From Chryseobacterium sp. FH2 (GTDB taxonomy: Bacteria; Bacteroidota; Bacteroidia; Flavobacteriales; Weeksellaceae): a stretch of DNA of 54,303 nt. Positions 18,861 to 27,251 of this stretch are shown here, piece after piece (position 1 is the stretch's first letter; each line of letters opens with the position of its first letter). Both the position numbers and the translations under genes were made by a program. The notes beneath the pieces are model-generated. The model was given only the letters and a program-made list of their open reading frames with translations. It was not told where the DNA came from and searched no databases. Location: positions 1-54,303 of the forward strand of contig NZ_LFNE01000016.1 of NCBI RefSeq assembly GCF_001045455.1, written 5' to 3'.

Positions 18861-18868
18861 TAAATTTG
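18861..18868 (+). promoter_or_regulatory. -7 box TAAATTTG for dusB
   Basis: TAAATTTG ends 4 nt before the dusB ATG at 18873, so the transcript should be leaderless. Confidence 0.6.
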
Positions 18869-18872
18869 CGCC

Positions 18873-19868
18873 ATGATAAAAATAGGCAACATAGAACTGC
18901 CGGAATTTCCGCTTTTGCTAGCTCCGATGGAAGATGTAAGTGATCCTCCGTTCAGAAGATTATGCAAAATGCATGGTGCAGATTTGATGTATTCAGAGTT
19001 TATTTCTTCTGAAGGCTTAATTCGTGATGCAATAAAGAGTAGAAAAAAACTGGATATTTTCGATTATGAAAGACCTGTCGGAATTCAGATTTTTGGAGGT
19101 GACGAGGAAGCAATGGCTATGTCTGCGAGAATTGTGGAAACCGTAAATCCCGATTTAGTAGATATCAATTTCGGGTGTCCTGTAAAAAAAGTTGTTTGTA
19201 AAGGCGCCGGCGCAGGGGTGTTAAAAGATATTGATTTAATGGTCCGTTTGACTAAAGCTGTTGTAAGCTCTACCAGCCTTCCTGTAACTGTAAAAACCCG
19301 CTTAGGATGGGACAGCCATTCCATTAATATTGATGAAGTGGCTGAACGTCTTCAGGAAACAGGTATCAAAGCATTAACGATTCATGCAAGAACCCGTGGC
19401 CAAATGTATAAAGGAGAAGCTGATTGGGAACATATTTCAAGAATTAAACAAAATCCTAATATCGAAATTCCTATTTTCGGAAACGGTGATATTGATTCTC
19501 CGGAAAAAGCTTTAGCATATAAACAAAAGTATGCCTGTGATGGTATTATGATTGGTCGTGCAGCAATTGGATATCCTTGGATTTTTAATGAAATTAAACA
19601 TTTTTTTAAAACAGGAGAAAATTTACCTGCTCCCACTATTTCGGACAGGTTATTAGCCGTTCGCCAACATGCGGAATGGAGTACAGAATGGAAAGGTGAA
19701 AAATTAGGTCTAATCGAAATGAGACAGCACTACAGCAATTACTTCCGTGGAGTTCCTCATTTTAAAGACTTTAGAAAAAAATTCCTCGAAGTATTCACTT
19801 TAGAAGAAATGGATGCCCTGATAAAAGAAACGCAACAATTCTATACAGAATATCAGGAACAAGTATAA
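18873..19868 (+). CDS. dusB: tRNA-dihydrouridine synthase
   Basis: 331 residues. This flavoenzyme reduces specific uridines in the D-loop of tRNA using FMN and NAD(P)H. The N-terminal APMEDVSDPPFR segment is the Dus signature. The active-site segment DINFGCPVKKVVCKGAGAG holds the catalytic Cys102, followed by TVKTRLGWD, LTIHARTRGQMYKGEADW and the flavin phosphate site GDIDSPEKA with DGIMIGRAAIG. Length and motifs fit DusB rather than DusA or DusC. A bidirectional terminator follows directly. Confidence 0.95.
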   Translation: MIKIGNIELPEFPLLLAPMEDVSDPPFRRLCKMHGADLMYSEFISSEGLIRDAIKSRKKLDIFDYERPVGIQIFGGDEEAMAMSARIVETVNPDLVDINFGCPVKKVVCKGAGAGVLKDIDLMVRLTKAVVSSTSLPVTVKTRLGWDSHSINIDEVAERLQETGIKALTIHARTRGQMYKGEADWEHISRIKQNPNIEIPIFGNGDIDSPEKALAYKQKYACDGIMIGRAAIGYPWIFNEIKHFFKTGENLPAPTISDRLLAVRQHAEWSTEWKGEKLGLIEMRQHYSNYFRGVPHFKDFRKKFLEVFTLEEMDALIKETQQFYTEYQEQV

Positions 19869-19870
19869 AT

Positions 19871-19900
19871 AAAAAACCATCAAATATTTGATGGTTTTTT
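19871..19900. terminator. Bidirectional terminator between dusB and deoC
   Basis: A perfect palindrome, AAAAAACCATCAAAT and its complement, gives a hairpin with a T-run on either strand between convergent genes. Confidence 0.9.
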
Positions 19901-19921
19901 ATTTATTATTTAAATTATTCT

Positions 19922-20665
19922 TTAATAACCTTCTGAGGCTGATTGATTTTTAATCAAAGCTAATGCTGAAGAAGTTCCTATTCTCTTCACTCCTAAATTT
20001 ATCATTTTCTCGGCATCTTCCGGAGTTCTCACTCCACCTGCTGCCTTCACAGGAAGTTTTCCGGCATTCTCAAGCATAATTTTGATACCTTCGAATGTTG
20101 CCCCATTCGGTTTCCCATCAGTTGTTTCATAAAAACCTGTTGAAGATTTTACGAAAATTTTTGACAAATCGTTTTCCGGGAAAGTTTCTTCTGCCCAAGT
20201 TGAAATATTTTTAGTAATATCAGCAATTTGCACATCTGTTAAAGCTGCAATTTCGATAATCCATTTTGCAATTTTATGATGCTGTACTACCAGCTGTGTA
20301 CATTTTACAAATTCTTCTTTTATTAATTCTAAATCTCCTTTTAGATAAGCATTATAATTAATAACAAAATCAAGTTCGTCTGCTCCGTCTGAAATTGCTT
20401 TTGAGGCTTCTGCAAGCTTTTCATCAATAGAATAAGTCCCTTCATGAAAGCCAATCACAGTTCCTACTACAACATCTGAATTCTTTTCCTGAATATATTT
20501 CTTTATGTCAGCTACATAATCAGGGCGGATCATTACTGCAAAAATACCATTATCAATAGCCTCCTGCGTAAGTTCTATATCCTTCTGTAAAGTTTCTGCT
20601 TCTGAAAGCCCGGATTGTACCGGAGTTTTCAGGTATGTTGAATCCAAATATTGAGCAATATTCAT
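19922..20665 (-). CDS. deoC: Deoxyribose-phosphate aldolase
   Basis: 247 residues. It splits 2-deoxyribose 5-phosphate into glyceraldehyde 3-phosphate and acetaldehyde in deoxynucleoside breakdown. The Schiff-base lysine is Lys173 in FVKSSTGF and the second catalytic lysine is in LPVKAAGGVR (about 207). The GADELDFVINY segment holds the conserved Asp. The C-terminal GTSSALALI phosphate site is also present. The start lies 6 nt after the stop of the Lrp-type regulator gene, so the two form an operon and the regulator may respond to a linked metabolite; that link is only inferred from position. Confidence 0.95.
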   Translation of the reverse strand: MNIAQYLDSTYLKTPVQSGLSEAETLQKDIELTQEAIDNGIFAVMIRPDYVADIKKYIQEKNSDVVVGTVIGFHEGTYSIDEKLAEASKAISDGADELDFVINYNAYLKGDLELIKEEFVKCTQLVVQHHKIAKWIIEIAALTDVQIADITKNISTWAEETFPENDLSKIFVKSSTGFYETTDGKPNGATFEGIKIMLENAGKLPVKAAGGVRTPEDAEKMINLGVKRIGTSSALALIKNQSASEGY

Positions 20666-20671
20666 AATCTG

Positions 20672-21142
20672 TTATACTTTCAATTGTCTGTAAATACCTT
20701 GTTCCAAAGATATGAAAGTTTCTGTTCTTGTCACGCCTTTTAGTTTTTGAAGTTTGCTAAGAATTTGCATCAGGTGATCATTATCTTTACAAAGTACCTT
20801 CAAGAATGTCGTATAATTTCCTGTCGTATAGTGAGCTTCCACCACCTCATTAATATCTTTCAGGGATTTTACAACCTCCGGATAATGACTTGGCTGGTCT
20901 AAGAATACACCGATATAAGAAATTACTTTATATCCTATTTTCTTTGGATTAAGGAACGAAATTGAGTTCTCAATAACGCCAGCATGTTCCAATTTTTTAA
21001 TTCTCTGGTGAACTGCAGTTGTTGAAATCCCAACATTTTTCGAGATATGAGCTAACGACGTTTTAGCATTGTCCATCAACATATAGATGATTTCCTTGTC
21101 AATTGAATCTAAATGATAGTTTGTGTTGCTTGAATTTTTCAT
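20672..21142 (-). CDS. Lrp/AsnC-family transcriptional regulator
   Basis: 156 residues. The N-terminal winged helix-turn-helix (about 12-60, ISKNVGISTTAVHQRIKKLEHAGVI) is typical of Lrp/AsnC, followed by the RAM ligand-binding and oligomerisation domain (about 70-150, with VVEAHYTTGNYTTFLKVLCKD). Such proteins respond to amino acids or other small molecules. It is followed after 6 nt by deoC and preceded after 28 nt by a nuclease-like gene, all on the minus strand. The ligand cannot be named from the sequence. Confidence 0.92.
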   Translation of the reverse strand: MKNSSNTNYHLDSIDKEIIYMLMDNAKTSLAHISKNVGISTTAVHQRIKKLEHAGVIENSISFLNPKKIGYKVISYIGVFLDQPSHYPEVVKSLKDINEVVEAHYTTGNYTTFLKVLCKDNDHLMQILSKLQKLKGVTRTETFISLEQGIYRQLKV

Positions 21143-21170
21143 TTTCTAATTTTTTTTATTATTCATGTTT

Positions 21171-22115
21171 TTACTTTGTCCATAAACCTTTGAATTTTAC
21201 AAAAACCGGGAAATGATCACTGTAGCCTCCCAGATACCGTGTACCTGCATACGTCCGGAATGGTCTGCCTTCGAAATTTCTTATCCGGCTGCTAATCTTC
21301 TCAGAGTTGAATACTCCCGCTTTATCGAAAGATAAAGCCAGATTACGGTCAAATAATGATTCCGACAATATGATCTGATCAAACAGCAATCCAGATTTAT
21401 AATGAAAAGTAGAATAATTTCTTGTAGAAAACAACTCCTGAAAAGGGTTTATCAAAACTTTCGCACAATCGTTGTCATAGAGAATTTTTATTAAATTTTC
21501 ATCATCCGGGTTTTCGTTAAAATCACCACACAAAACAACATGTTCTTTACTCTCATTTAAAAGCTTCATAATTCTGCCCCGAATTTCTGAAAGTATAAAG
21601 GCTCTTTTAGGCTGGTTAATATCTTTTTCACGCTTAGAGGGAAGATGGGCGATAAAAATATTAATAACTTCTCCTTTATATTTTACTTTTACATAGAGTA
21701 CATCCCTAGTTGTATCATAATTTCCTATTTTCCTGTCTATAATTTCAAAAAAGTAAGTAATAGCTTCTGAATCTATCACTTCTACTTTAGTTTTGTCATA
21801 TAACATGGCTACATCTACCTTCCTTTCATCCATAGAATTGTAATGTACAATTCCGTATTGAGAATTAAAAGGTTCCATCTCCACAAGCTCTTCCAAAACT
21901 TTCCTTCCGGAAATTTCCGAGAGCCCAATCATAAATGGCAAAACGCCATGCTCCTCCTCCATCAATTGAAAAACGTGCGCAATTTTAAAAAGTTTGTTCT
22001 TATATCTTTTTTCGTCCCAATTCCTTAGCCCAGATTTTGTAGGATCAAGCCTGTGCTTTGGCGGTGGATCTGGTAAAAATAAATTTTCTACATTATAAAA
22101 AGTGAACAACTCCAT
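21171..22115 (-). CDS. Endonuclease/exonuclease/phosphatase-family protein
   Basis: 314 residues, no signal peptide. The EEP fold motifs are in order: FYNVENLF near the N-terminus (metal-binding Asn and Glu), IGLSEISGRKVLEELV (Glu), VLCGDFNENPDD (the conserved GDFN) and GGYSDHFPVFVKF (the catalytic SDH) near the end. These proteins are Mg-dependent hydrolases of phosphodiester or phosphomonoester bonds; DNA, RNA or lipid substrates are all possible. It is the first gene of a likely minus-strand operon with lrp and deoC. Confidence 0.9.
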   Translation of the reverse strand: MELFTFYNVENLFLPDPPPKHRLDPTKSGLRNWDEKRYKNKLFKIAHVFQLMEEEHGVLPFMIGLSEISGRKVLEELVEMEPFNSQYGIVHYNSMDERKVDVAMLYDKTKVEVIDSEAITYFFEIIDRKIGNYDTTRDVLYVKVKYKGEVINIFIAHLPSKREKDINQPKRAFILSEIRGRIMKLLNESKEHVVLCGDFNENPDDENLIKILYDNDCAKVLINPFQELFSTRNYSTFHYKSGLLFDQIILSESLFDRNLALSFDKAGVFNSEKISSRIRNFEGRPFRTYAGTRYLGGYSDHFPVFVKFKGLWTK

Positions 22116-22497
22116 CTACACGCTTTCTTATTCTTGAAATTTTACAAATCAATTTCAGAATGTAAATTTATTATTTTTTTTTAAATATGATTAATTATTT
22201 TACAATATATTCTGGTTAATTTTATACTCATAGTACATAAATCCCCGTGAATAATTACATCTAAACCACGAATATACATTAAAAATTTTAACTACATCTT
22301 GAAATCAGATTTCAAAACAAGAAAAAAATAATCTTTAAAATTTAAAATAACCTAAATAAAAAACTAATATAAGTATAAAATAGAGTTATTTTTTAAACTT
22401 TATCGTCTATTATTACAATTTTCATTCCATTTTAAGAAAAAAAATTCTCAAAGGGGGAAAAAAATCTTATTCTTTTAGCGGAATTAAGTACGTAAAA
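22116..22497. other. AT-rich spacer of 382 bases
   Basis: Apart from a short hairpin (TTGAAAT-CAG-ATTTCAA, 22299-22315), no gene, RNA or clear promoter was recognised. It separates trmD from the nuclease operon on the same strand. No classical terminator is visible after trmD. Confidence 0.6.
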
Positions 22498-23169
22498 CTA
22501 TAATAAATCGGGACGTTTTTCTTTTGTAATCCTTACCGCTTCATCATGGCGCCATTCTTCAATTTTACTAAAATTTCCACTTAGTAAAACTTTTGGAACC
22601 TCTAAACCTTTATAAACTTCAGGCCGGGTGTAAATAGGCGGTGATAACAAATCGTCCTGAAAACTATCTGTCAGAGCACTCTGCTCATCATTTAAAACGC
22701 CAGGAAGTAGACGGATAATAGAATCTGCCAAAACACAGGCGGCAAGCTCACCTCCTGTAAGGACATAATCTCCGATAGAAATTTCTTTTGTAATATGTAA
22801 ATCTCTTACACGCTGATCAATACCTTTATAATGTCCACACAAAAACATTAAATTATTTTTTATTGAAAGTGTATTGGCTATTTTTTGATTCAGCGTAATT
22901 CCATCCGGTGTAAGATAAATAACCTCATCGTATTCTCTTTGAGATTTAAGTTCAGAAATGCATTTATCTAATGGCTCAACCATCATTACCATTCCCGCTC
23001 CACCTCCATAAGGCTCATCATCAACCTGTCTGTGTTTATTGATCGCCCAATCTCTCAGATGATGAAAATGTACTTCTGCCAATCCTTTATCCATCGCCCT
23101 CTTCAGAATAGAAGTTTGAAATGGACTTTCCATCAATTCTGGAAGCACGCTTATAATGTCAATTCTCAT
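22498..23169 (-). CDS. trmD: tRNA (guanine-37-N1)-methyltransferase
   Basis: 223 residues. It adds a methyl group from S-adenosylmethionine to G37 of tRNAs, preventing frameshifts. SPOUT knot signatures are visible: the DDEPYGGGAGMVM segment, YLTPDG, LCGHYKGIDQRV and ISIGDYVLTGGELA, where the cofactor is held. The start codon overlaps the stop of ndh by ATGA, so translation is coupled. It is usually found with rpsP, rimM or rplS; linkage to ndh is the arrangement common in Flavobacteriia. Confidence 0.96.
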   Translation of the reverse strand: MRIDIISVLPELMESPFQTSILKRAMDKGLAEVHFHHLRDWAINKHRQVDDEPYGGGAGMVMMVEPLDKCISELKSQREYDEVIYLTPDGITLNQKIANTLSIKNNLMFLCGHYKGIDQRVRDLHITKEISIGDYVLTGGELAACVLADSIIRLLPGVLNDEQSALTDSFQDDLLSPPIYTRPEVYKGLEVPKVLLSGNFSKIEEWRHDEAVRITKEKRPDLL

Positions 23170-24428
23170 TGTAATGTTCCGTTTTTCTTATTAGGTAAAA
23201 TGATTAATCGTAAAGATGAATCTTTGTTAAAATAGCTCCACATCCAGTTGAAGAACACAGCTAATTTGTTTCGAACGCTCAAAATTAGCATTAAATGTAA
23301 AAACATCCAGAAATACCAAGCAAAAAATCCCTGAAATTTTATAAACGGTAAATCCACAACAGCTCTGTGTTTCCCTATTGTCGCCAATGAGCCTTTATCA
23401 TCATATTCATATTCTACCCAGTCATTCTTGGTTTTCTTTAAAAGATTCTTACCTAAATTTTTTGCCTGATTAATCGCTACGTTTGCGACCTGAGGATGAC
23501 CTTGTGGATATTTTGGGGTTTCCATATAAGATATATCACCAATCGCAAAAATATTGTCGTACCCTTTTATTTTATTATACCGATCTACAATGTATCTGTT
23601 TCTCGATAATTTTTCCTCTGGAAAACCGTCTACCACATTCCCGGTAACTCCGGCTGCCCAAATCACATTATTAGAAGGAATCTGCATTCCGCTTTTCATG
23701 ATAACTTTATCGCCATCATAGTCTGTGACATATTCCCCGCTTAGGAAAGTTACGCCAAGCTCTTTTAAATATTCTTCTGATTTTTGCTGAGCTTCAGGAC
23801 TCATCACTGCTAAAGGTTTTTCGGTAGAGCTTACCAAAATGATTTTGAGGTTATCAAAATTCATGTAAGGATAATCTCTTGGAAGAATCTCTTTCTTCAT
23901 TTCTGCGAAAGCTCCCGCCAGTTCTACACCAGTTGGGCCGCTTCCTACAATTACAATATTCCAGTTTCCGTCGTCACTCCTGCTTTTTTCAATAATCAGT
24001 TTTTCAAAAGTCATTAAAACATGATTTCTGATACCTATTGCTTCCTGAGTATTTTTCATTCCGAAAGCTTTGCCTTCCAAATCCTGATTTCCGAAGAAAT
24101 TGGTTTTACAACCTGTTGCAATGACTAATTTATCATACGTAAACTCGGCTTCATCAGTAATCACCTTATTGTTTGCTGCATCAATCTCACGAACTTCCGT
24201 CAAACGAAACTGTGTATTTCTGGACTGTTGAAATATTTTCCTGAAAGGGAAAGAAATATTGGAAGGTTCTATCCTTCCGCACGCTACCTGATAGAAAAGA
24301 GGCTGGAACATATGGTGGTTTACCCTGTCTAAAACAATTACTTTTTTGTTCTTGTTATTTAATGTTTTTGCAAGTTGCAGCCCCGCAAAGCCTCCTCCTA
24401 TAATGATGATCTTTTCGCGTGTTTCCAT
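23166..24428 (-). CDS. ndh: Type II NADH:quinone oxidoreductase
   Basis: 420 residues from the ATG at 24428; an in-frame ATG nine bases upstream falls inside the promoter spacing and is rejected. It oxidises NADH and passes electrons to quinone without pumping protons. The N-terminal FAD site (IIIGGGFAGLQLAKTL) and the NADH site (IVIVGSGPTGVELAGAFAE) are both present. The end carries a hydrophobic, aromatic stretch (FFAWYFWMFLHLMLIL) that anchors it to the inner membrane. It overlaps trmD by four bases. The transcript is probably nearly leaderless. Confidence 0.92.
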   Translation of the reverse strand: METREKIIIIGGGFAGLQLAKTLNNKNKKVIVLDRVNHHMFQPLFYQVACGRIEPSNISFPFRKIFQQSRNTQFRLTEVREIDAANNKVITDEAEFTYDKLVIATGCKTNFFGNQDLEGKAFGMKNTQEAIGIRNHVLMTFEKLIIEKSRSDDGNWNIVIVGSGPTGVELAGAFAEMKKEILPRDYPYMNFDNLKIILVSSTEKPLAVMSPEAQQKSEEYLKELGVTFLSGEYVTDYDGDKVIMKSGMQIPSNNVIWAAGVTGNVVDGFPEEKLSRNRYIVDRYNKIKGYDNIFAIGDISYMETPKYPQGHPQVANVAINQAKNLGKNLLKKTKNDWVEYEYDDKGSLATIGKHRAVVDLPFIKFQGFFAWYFWMFLHLMLILSVRNKLAVFFNWMWSYFNKDSSLRLIILPNKKNGTLQ

Positions 24429-24434
24429 AGTACA

Positions 24435-24442
24435 CAAATTTA
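24435..24442 (-). promoter_or_regulatory. -7 box TAAATTTG for ndh-trmD
   Basis: TAAATTTG on the minus strand ends 6 nt before the ndh ATG (24428). It is back to back with the promoter of the lysozyme gene. Confidence 0.6.
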
Positions 24443-24477
24443 CTGATTTTATTTTAGCATTTAGTAGTGAAAAAAGT

Positions 24478-24485
24478 TAGTTTTG
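24478..24485 (+). promoter_or_regulatory. -7 box TAGTTTTG for the GH25 gene
   Basis: TAGTTTTG ends 9 nt before the ATG at 24495. This makes the in-frame TTG at 24483, which lies inside the box, an impossible start. Confidence 0.6.
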
Positions 24486-24494
24486 CAAAACTTT

Positions 24495-25358
24495 ATGTCA
24501 CCTAAAAAGTACAGCAAAAAGACCGCCAAAAAGATACATCTGAACCGTCGAAAGAATTATTTTTTCCGGCGAAAAGTTGTATTGGCAATTTTAATTATAG
24601 CATTAATTGGAACCGGCTTATATTTAAAACAATCAATCAGTTACTATTACGCGCTGTATTTCAATAAATTTACCCATAAAAAACTTCACAATAGTGAAAC
24701 TGAAACGTTAAGGATTCAAAAAATCCTTTCCAATAATCTTGACAAAACCTACGGCTTCGATATTTCACATTATCAAAATAAAGAAGATATAAAATGGGAT
24801 AGCCTGAGCATAGGAAATAAGACAATCCCATTAGAGTTTGTTGTGATGAGAGCAACAATGGGAGACCGAAGCGCAGACAAACATTTTAGTGAATTTTGGG
24901 AGCTGGCAAAAAAACATAATTTGATTCGCGGAGCCTACCATTTTTACAGAGCCGATGAAGATCCTGTGATTCAGGCAAATAATTTTCTTGAAAATGTAAA
25001 ACTGGAAAGCGGAGATTTGCCACCTATTCTTGATATTGAAAAAATCCCTAAGCGTAAAACCAATAAAAAGCTGATTGAAGATCTAAAAACATGGTGTAAA
25101 ATCATTGAAGAGACTTACGGTGAAAAACCAATCATTTATACTTACTACCACTACTATAAAGACCTTTTGAAAGGTGAATTTGACAACTATCCGCTTTGGC
25201 TTGCAAATTACAACGACGTTCCTGCTCCATCTCCCGAGGGCGAGTGGAATTTTTGGCAATTTTCAGAAAACGGAATTGTGCACGGGATCAATACCAAAGT
25301 AGATTTAGACATTTATAATGGTAGCTTGTGGTCTCTAAAAAGATTGACATTAGATTAA
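24495..25358 (+). CDS. GH25 family lysozyme-like glycoside hydrolase, membrane-anchored
   Basis: 287 residues from the ATG at 24495. A strongly basic N-terminus (KKYSKKTAKKIHLNRRKN) and one transmembrane segment (VVLAILIIALIGTGLYL, about 30-47) suggest a signal anchor with the enzyme in the periplasm. The GH25 domain starts at about residue 85 with YGFDISHYQ (catalytic Asp), then FVVMRATMG, GAYHFYR, LPPILDIE (catalytic DxE), PIIYTYYHYY and LWLANYN. GH25 enzymes cut peptidoglycan between MurNAc and GlcNAc. Its stop overlaps the stop of the convergent pseudogene at 25355. Confidence 0.92.
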   Translation: MSPKKYSKKTAKKIHLNRRKNYFFRRKVVLAILIIALIGTGLYLKQSISYYYALYFNKFTHKKLHNSETETLRIQKILSNNLDKTYGFDISHYQNKEDIKWDSLSIGNKTIPLEFVVMRATMGDRSADKHFSEFWELAKKHNLIRGAYHFYRADEDPVIQANNFLENVKLESGDLPPILDIEKIPKRKTNKKLIEDLKTWCKIIEETYGEKPIIYTYYHYYKDLLKGEFDNYPLWLANYNDVPAPSPEGEWNFWQFSENGIVHGINTKVDLDIYNGSLWSLKRLTLD

Positions 25359-25780
25359 TTTTTCAGAAAATCTATTATATCTTTATTCAATTCATCCGCA
25401 ATTTCAAAAGGGAGATAATATGATGCCTGTGAATAAATTTTCAATTTTGTATTGGGAATTTCTTTTGCTATCATCTCGGTATGGTCTTTTTTAATAACAT
25501 CATTTTCGCCTGCAATTACAAAAACCGGACTTTTTATTTAATGTAAAGACATCTTGCTGATATTCGGCTCATACAGCATCAAATTAAGCAATCTTTTTTC
25601 AGCTTCATGTTCAGGCTGGTTGGCAAGTGCCATGAATTTTACTTTACCCCTAAAGTTATTTAATAACTCACTGTCAACTCCTGCTGGAAAAACATTTGCA
25701 CCGATGATAATTAATTTATTTATGTTTTGTGGGTATTTTAAAGCAAATTCTAATTCTGTATTCCCTCCGTCACACCAACC
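25355..25780 (-). pseudogene. Alpha/beta-hydrolase remnant, C-terminal half
   Basis: Minus-strand reading from 25780 gives GWCDGGNTELEFALKYPQN, IIIGANVFPAG, then an in-frame TAA at 25540-25538 (SLH-stop-IKSPVFVIAGEND), and a tail ending FLKN before TAA at 25357. This is the second half of an alpha/beta hydrolase: the nucleophile elbow is normally GWSDGG and the histidine region SHYLP. Here Ser is replaced by Cys and the His of ASYYLPFE by Tyr. The N-terminal half, a stop-free frame and two catalytic residues are all missing, so it is a decayed gene. It is joined head-on to the regulatory-domain fragment at 25750-25989. Confidence 0.85.
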
Positions 25781-25989
25781 TTCACTTTATGAGAAGTATT
25801 TGAGTTCGAAAGATCGATGGAAAAATTTCCTTTTTCATCTGAAATTATACCGTTATTTTCTTTTTCCACCCCTATTTTTACATAAGGAATTGGCTTATTT
25901 TCTTCTTTAAAAATTACTGTTCCCGAAATAACCTGTGCATTAATATAAAAAGCAGAAAATACAGGAAGTAAAAAATTAAGTTGTTTCAT
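25750..25989 (-). pseudogene. Truncated carboxypeptidase regulatory-like domain protein
   Basis: The frame gives 79 residues: a signal peptide (MKQLNFLLPVFSAFYINA, before QVI), then the start of a carboxypeptidase D regulatory-like beta-sandwich (ISGTVIFKEENKPIPYVKIG and ISDEKGNFSIDL). The domain breaks off at about residue 69 (KVKV); the last ten residues (GVTEGIQN) come from the out-of-frame hydrolase DNA. Intact proteins with this start are usually 300 residues or longer. The simplest reading is a deletion that joined two neighbouring genes, leaving a fragment that might still be expressed. Confidence 0.75.
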
Positions 25990-26074
25990 GTTAATAGTTC
26001 ACTGCAAAAATCAATATTTTCAGCATAAAAGACTCATAACATGATATTAAAATTAATTTAGTTTTAGTTAAATT

Positions 26075-27205
26075 TTATTTAAAAGGTCTTCTCTGAATCC
26101 ATTCTGTTGCAGGAGAAAGTGACGGAAAAATATTTTTCATGAAAGGATTGATCAAAAAATTATTATGTTTAATCAATCCAAAAATTTCGAAAGGTTCAGC
26201 TCCGACAGTTGATTTAATTTCAAGGGCGGTTCTTCCAAAAATAATTCTTGAAAAGCTTTTATCAATTCCAAAATCTACCATATCCAAAAGCATATTAAGA
26301 TACAACTGCATTGGTTTCTGAAGCTCTCTGTTATACCCTAAAAAATAGGTATCAATATCTTTTACATTAAGAATCAACGTATAAAAACCAATCAGTTTTT
26401 CATCCGAAAAATATCCAAAAACTTTAAAATTTCCATTTAGGCTTTCCTTCATGTTTTCAAAATGGTTTTCAGCAAGAAAAAAAGTATTGAAAGGGGCATT
26501 ATCAGCTACATTCTGATACAAAATATTCATTTGAATTTGATGATTTCTTATATCATTTAAGTTTAATTCTTTTTTTTCAACTCCTTTTAGTTTCTTTTTC
26601 GCCGATTTAGCCCTATCTCTGTATTTTTTAGAAAAATCGCGGATATAATCTTCAAAGCTTTTCCAATCATCTCTTATTTTCAGCATCATGTTGGGCTGCA
26701 CTGAAAATCTAAAATAAGTTTCATGCTTTTTATCCTGAAAATATTTCACAAAATTTGACTGATAATCTTTATAAATAATTAAAGACGTTTTCCTGATTTT
26801 CTTCTGCATCTCCTGAACCGCTTTATCCAAAAGAGGAACAACCTCCTTCAAGGTAATCTTTGAAGAATCAAAATAGAACCCGTTTTGCCCCGTCAACATA
26901 TTATTTCCGAGAATCATTACATCTTTACTGACCTGTCTGGCCAAAAAACTTCTGAAACTGCACCAAACCTCATTTTTTTGAAAAGTTTTGTGTTGAATAA
27001 AATTCAGATACTGAAACAAAGCTCCGCCAATCAATTCGTTATTCTGAAAAAATCCAACGAAAAAACATTCCATATTCTGCGGTTTTGAAATTTTAAGAAC
27101 ACGGAAATATTCTTTGGAAAGCATAATATTATAATTCCCAATGACAGTATTCCAGTTTTCAGGTAAACCGGAAGTTGTTTCGTATATTTTTAAATAATAT
27201 GGCAT
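26075..27205 (-). CDS. GNAT/FemAB-like N-acyltransferase
   Basis: 376 residues from the ATG at 27205. The alternative GTG start four codons earlier overlaps the promoter box (27224-27217) and is rejected. The C-terminal half reads as a GNAT-like domain: GNFKVFGYFSDEKLIGFYTLIL followed by DIDTYFLGYNRELQKPMQLYLNMLLDMVDFGI and IIFGRTALEIKSTVGAEP. The N-terminal half (GALFQYLNFI...) is a second, degenerate GNAT-like repeat, as in the Acetyltransf_6/FemAB group acting on peptidoglycan precursors or peptides. No signal peptide. Substrate not predictable. Confidence 0.8.
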   Translation of the reverse strand: MPYYLKIYETTSGLPENWNTVIGNYNIMLSKEYFRVLKISKPQNMECFFVGFFQNNELIGGALFQYLNFIQHKTFQKNEVWCSFRSFLARQVSKDVMILGNNMLTGQNGFYFDSSKITLKEVVPLLDKAVQEMQKKIRKTSLIIYKDYQSNFVKYFQDKKHETYFRFSVQPNMMLKIRDDWKSFEDYIRDFSKKYRDRAKSAKKKLKGVEKKELNLNDIRNHQIQMNILYQNVADNAPFNTFFLAENHFENMKESLNGNFKVFGYFSDEKLIGFYTLILNVKDIDTYFLGYNRELQKPMQLYLNMLLDMVDFGIDKSFSRIIFGRTALEIKSTVGAEPFEIFGLIKHNNFLINPFMKNIFPSLSPATEWIQRRPFK

Positions 27206-27229
27206 AAAAAAGGCCACAAATGTAGCCTT
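27206..27229 (-). terminator. Terminator of the DUF1761 gene with the next promoter's -7 box in its stem-loop
   Basis: On the minus strand, arms AAGGCTAC (27229-27222) and GTGGCCTT (27217-27210) with loop ATTT are followed by TTTT. The same bases contain TACATTTG (27224-27217), the -7 box for the ATG at 27205, 11 nt away. Confidence 0.7.
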
Positions 27230-27251
27230 ATCTTTTTAAAATCGTTACAAT

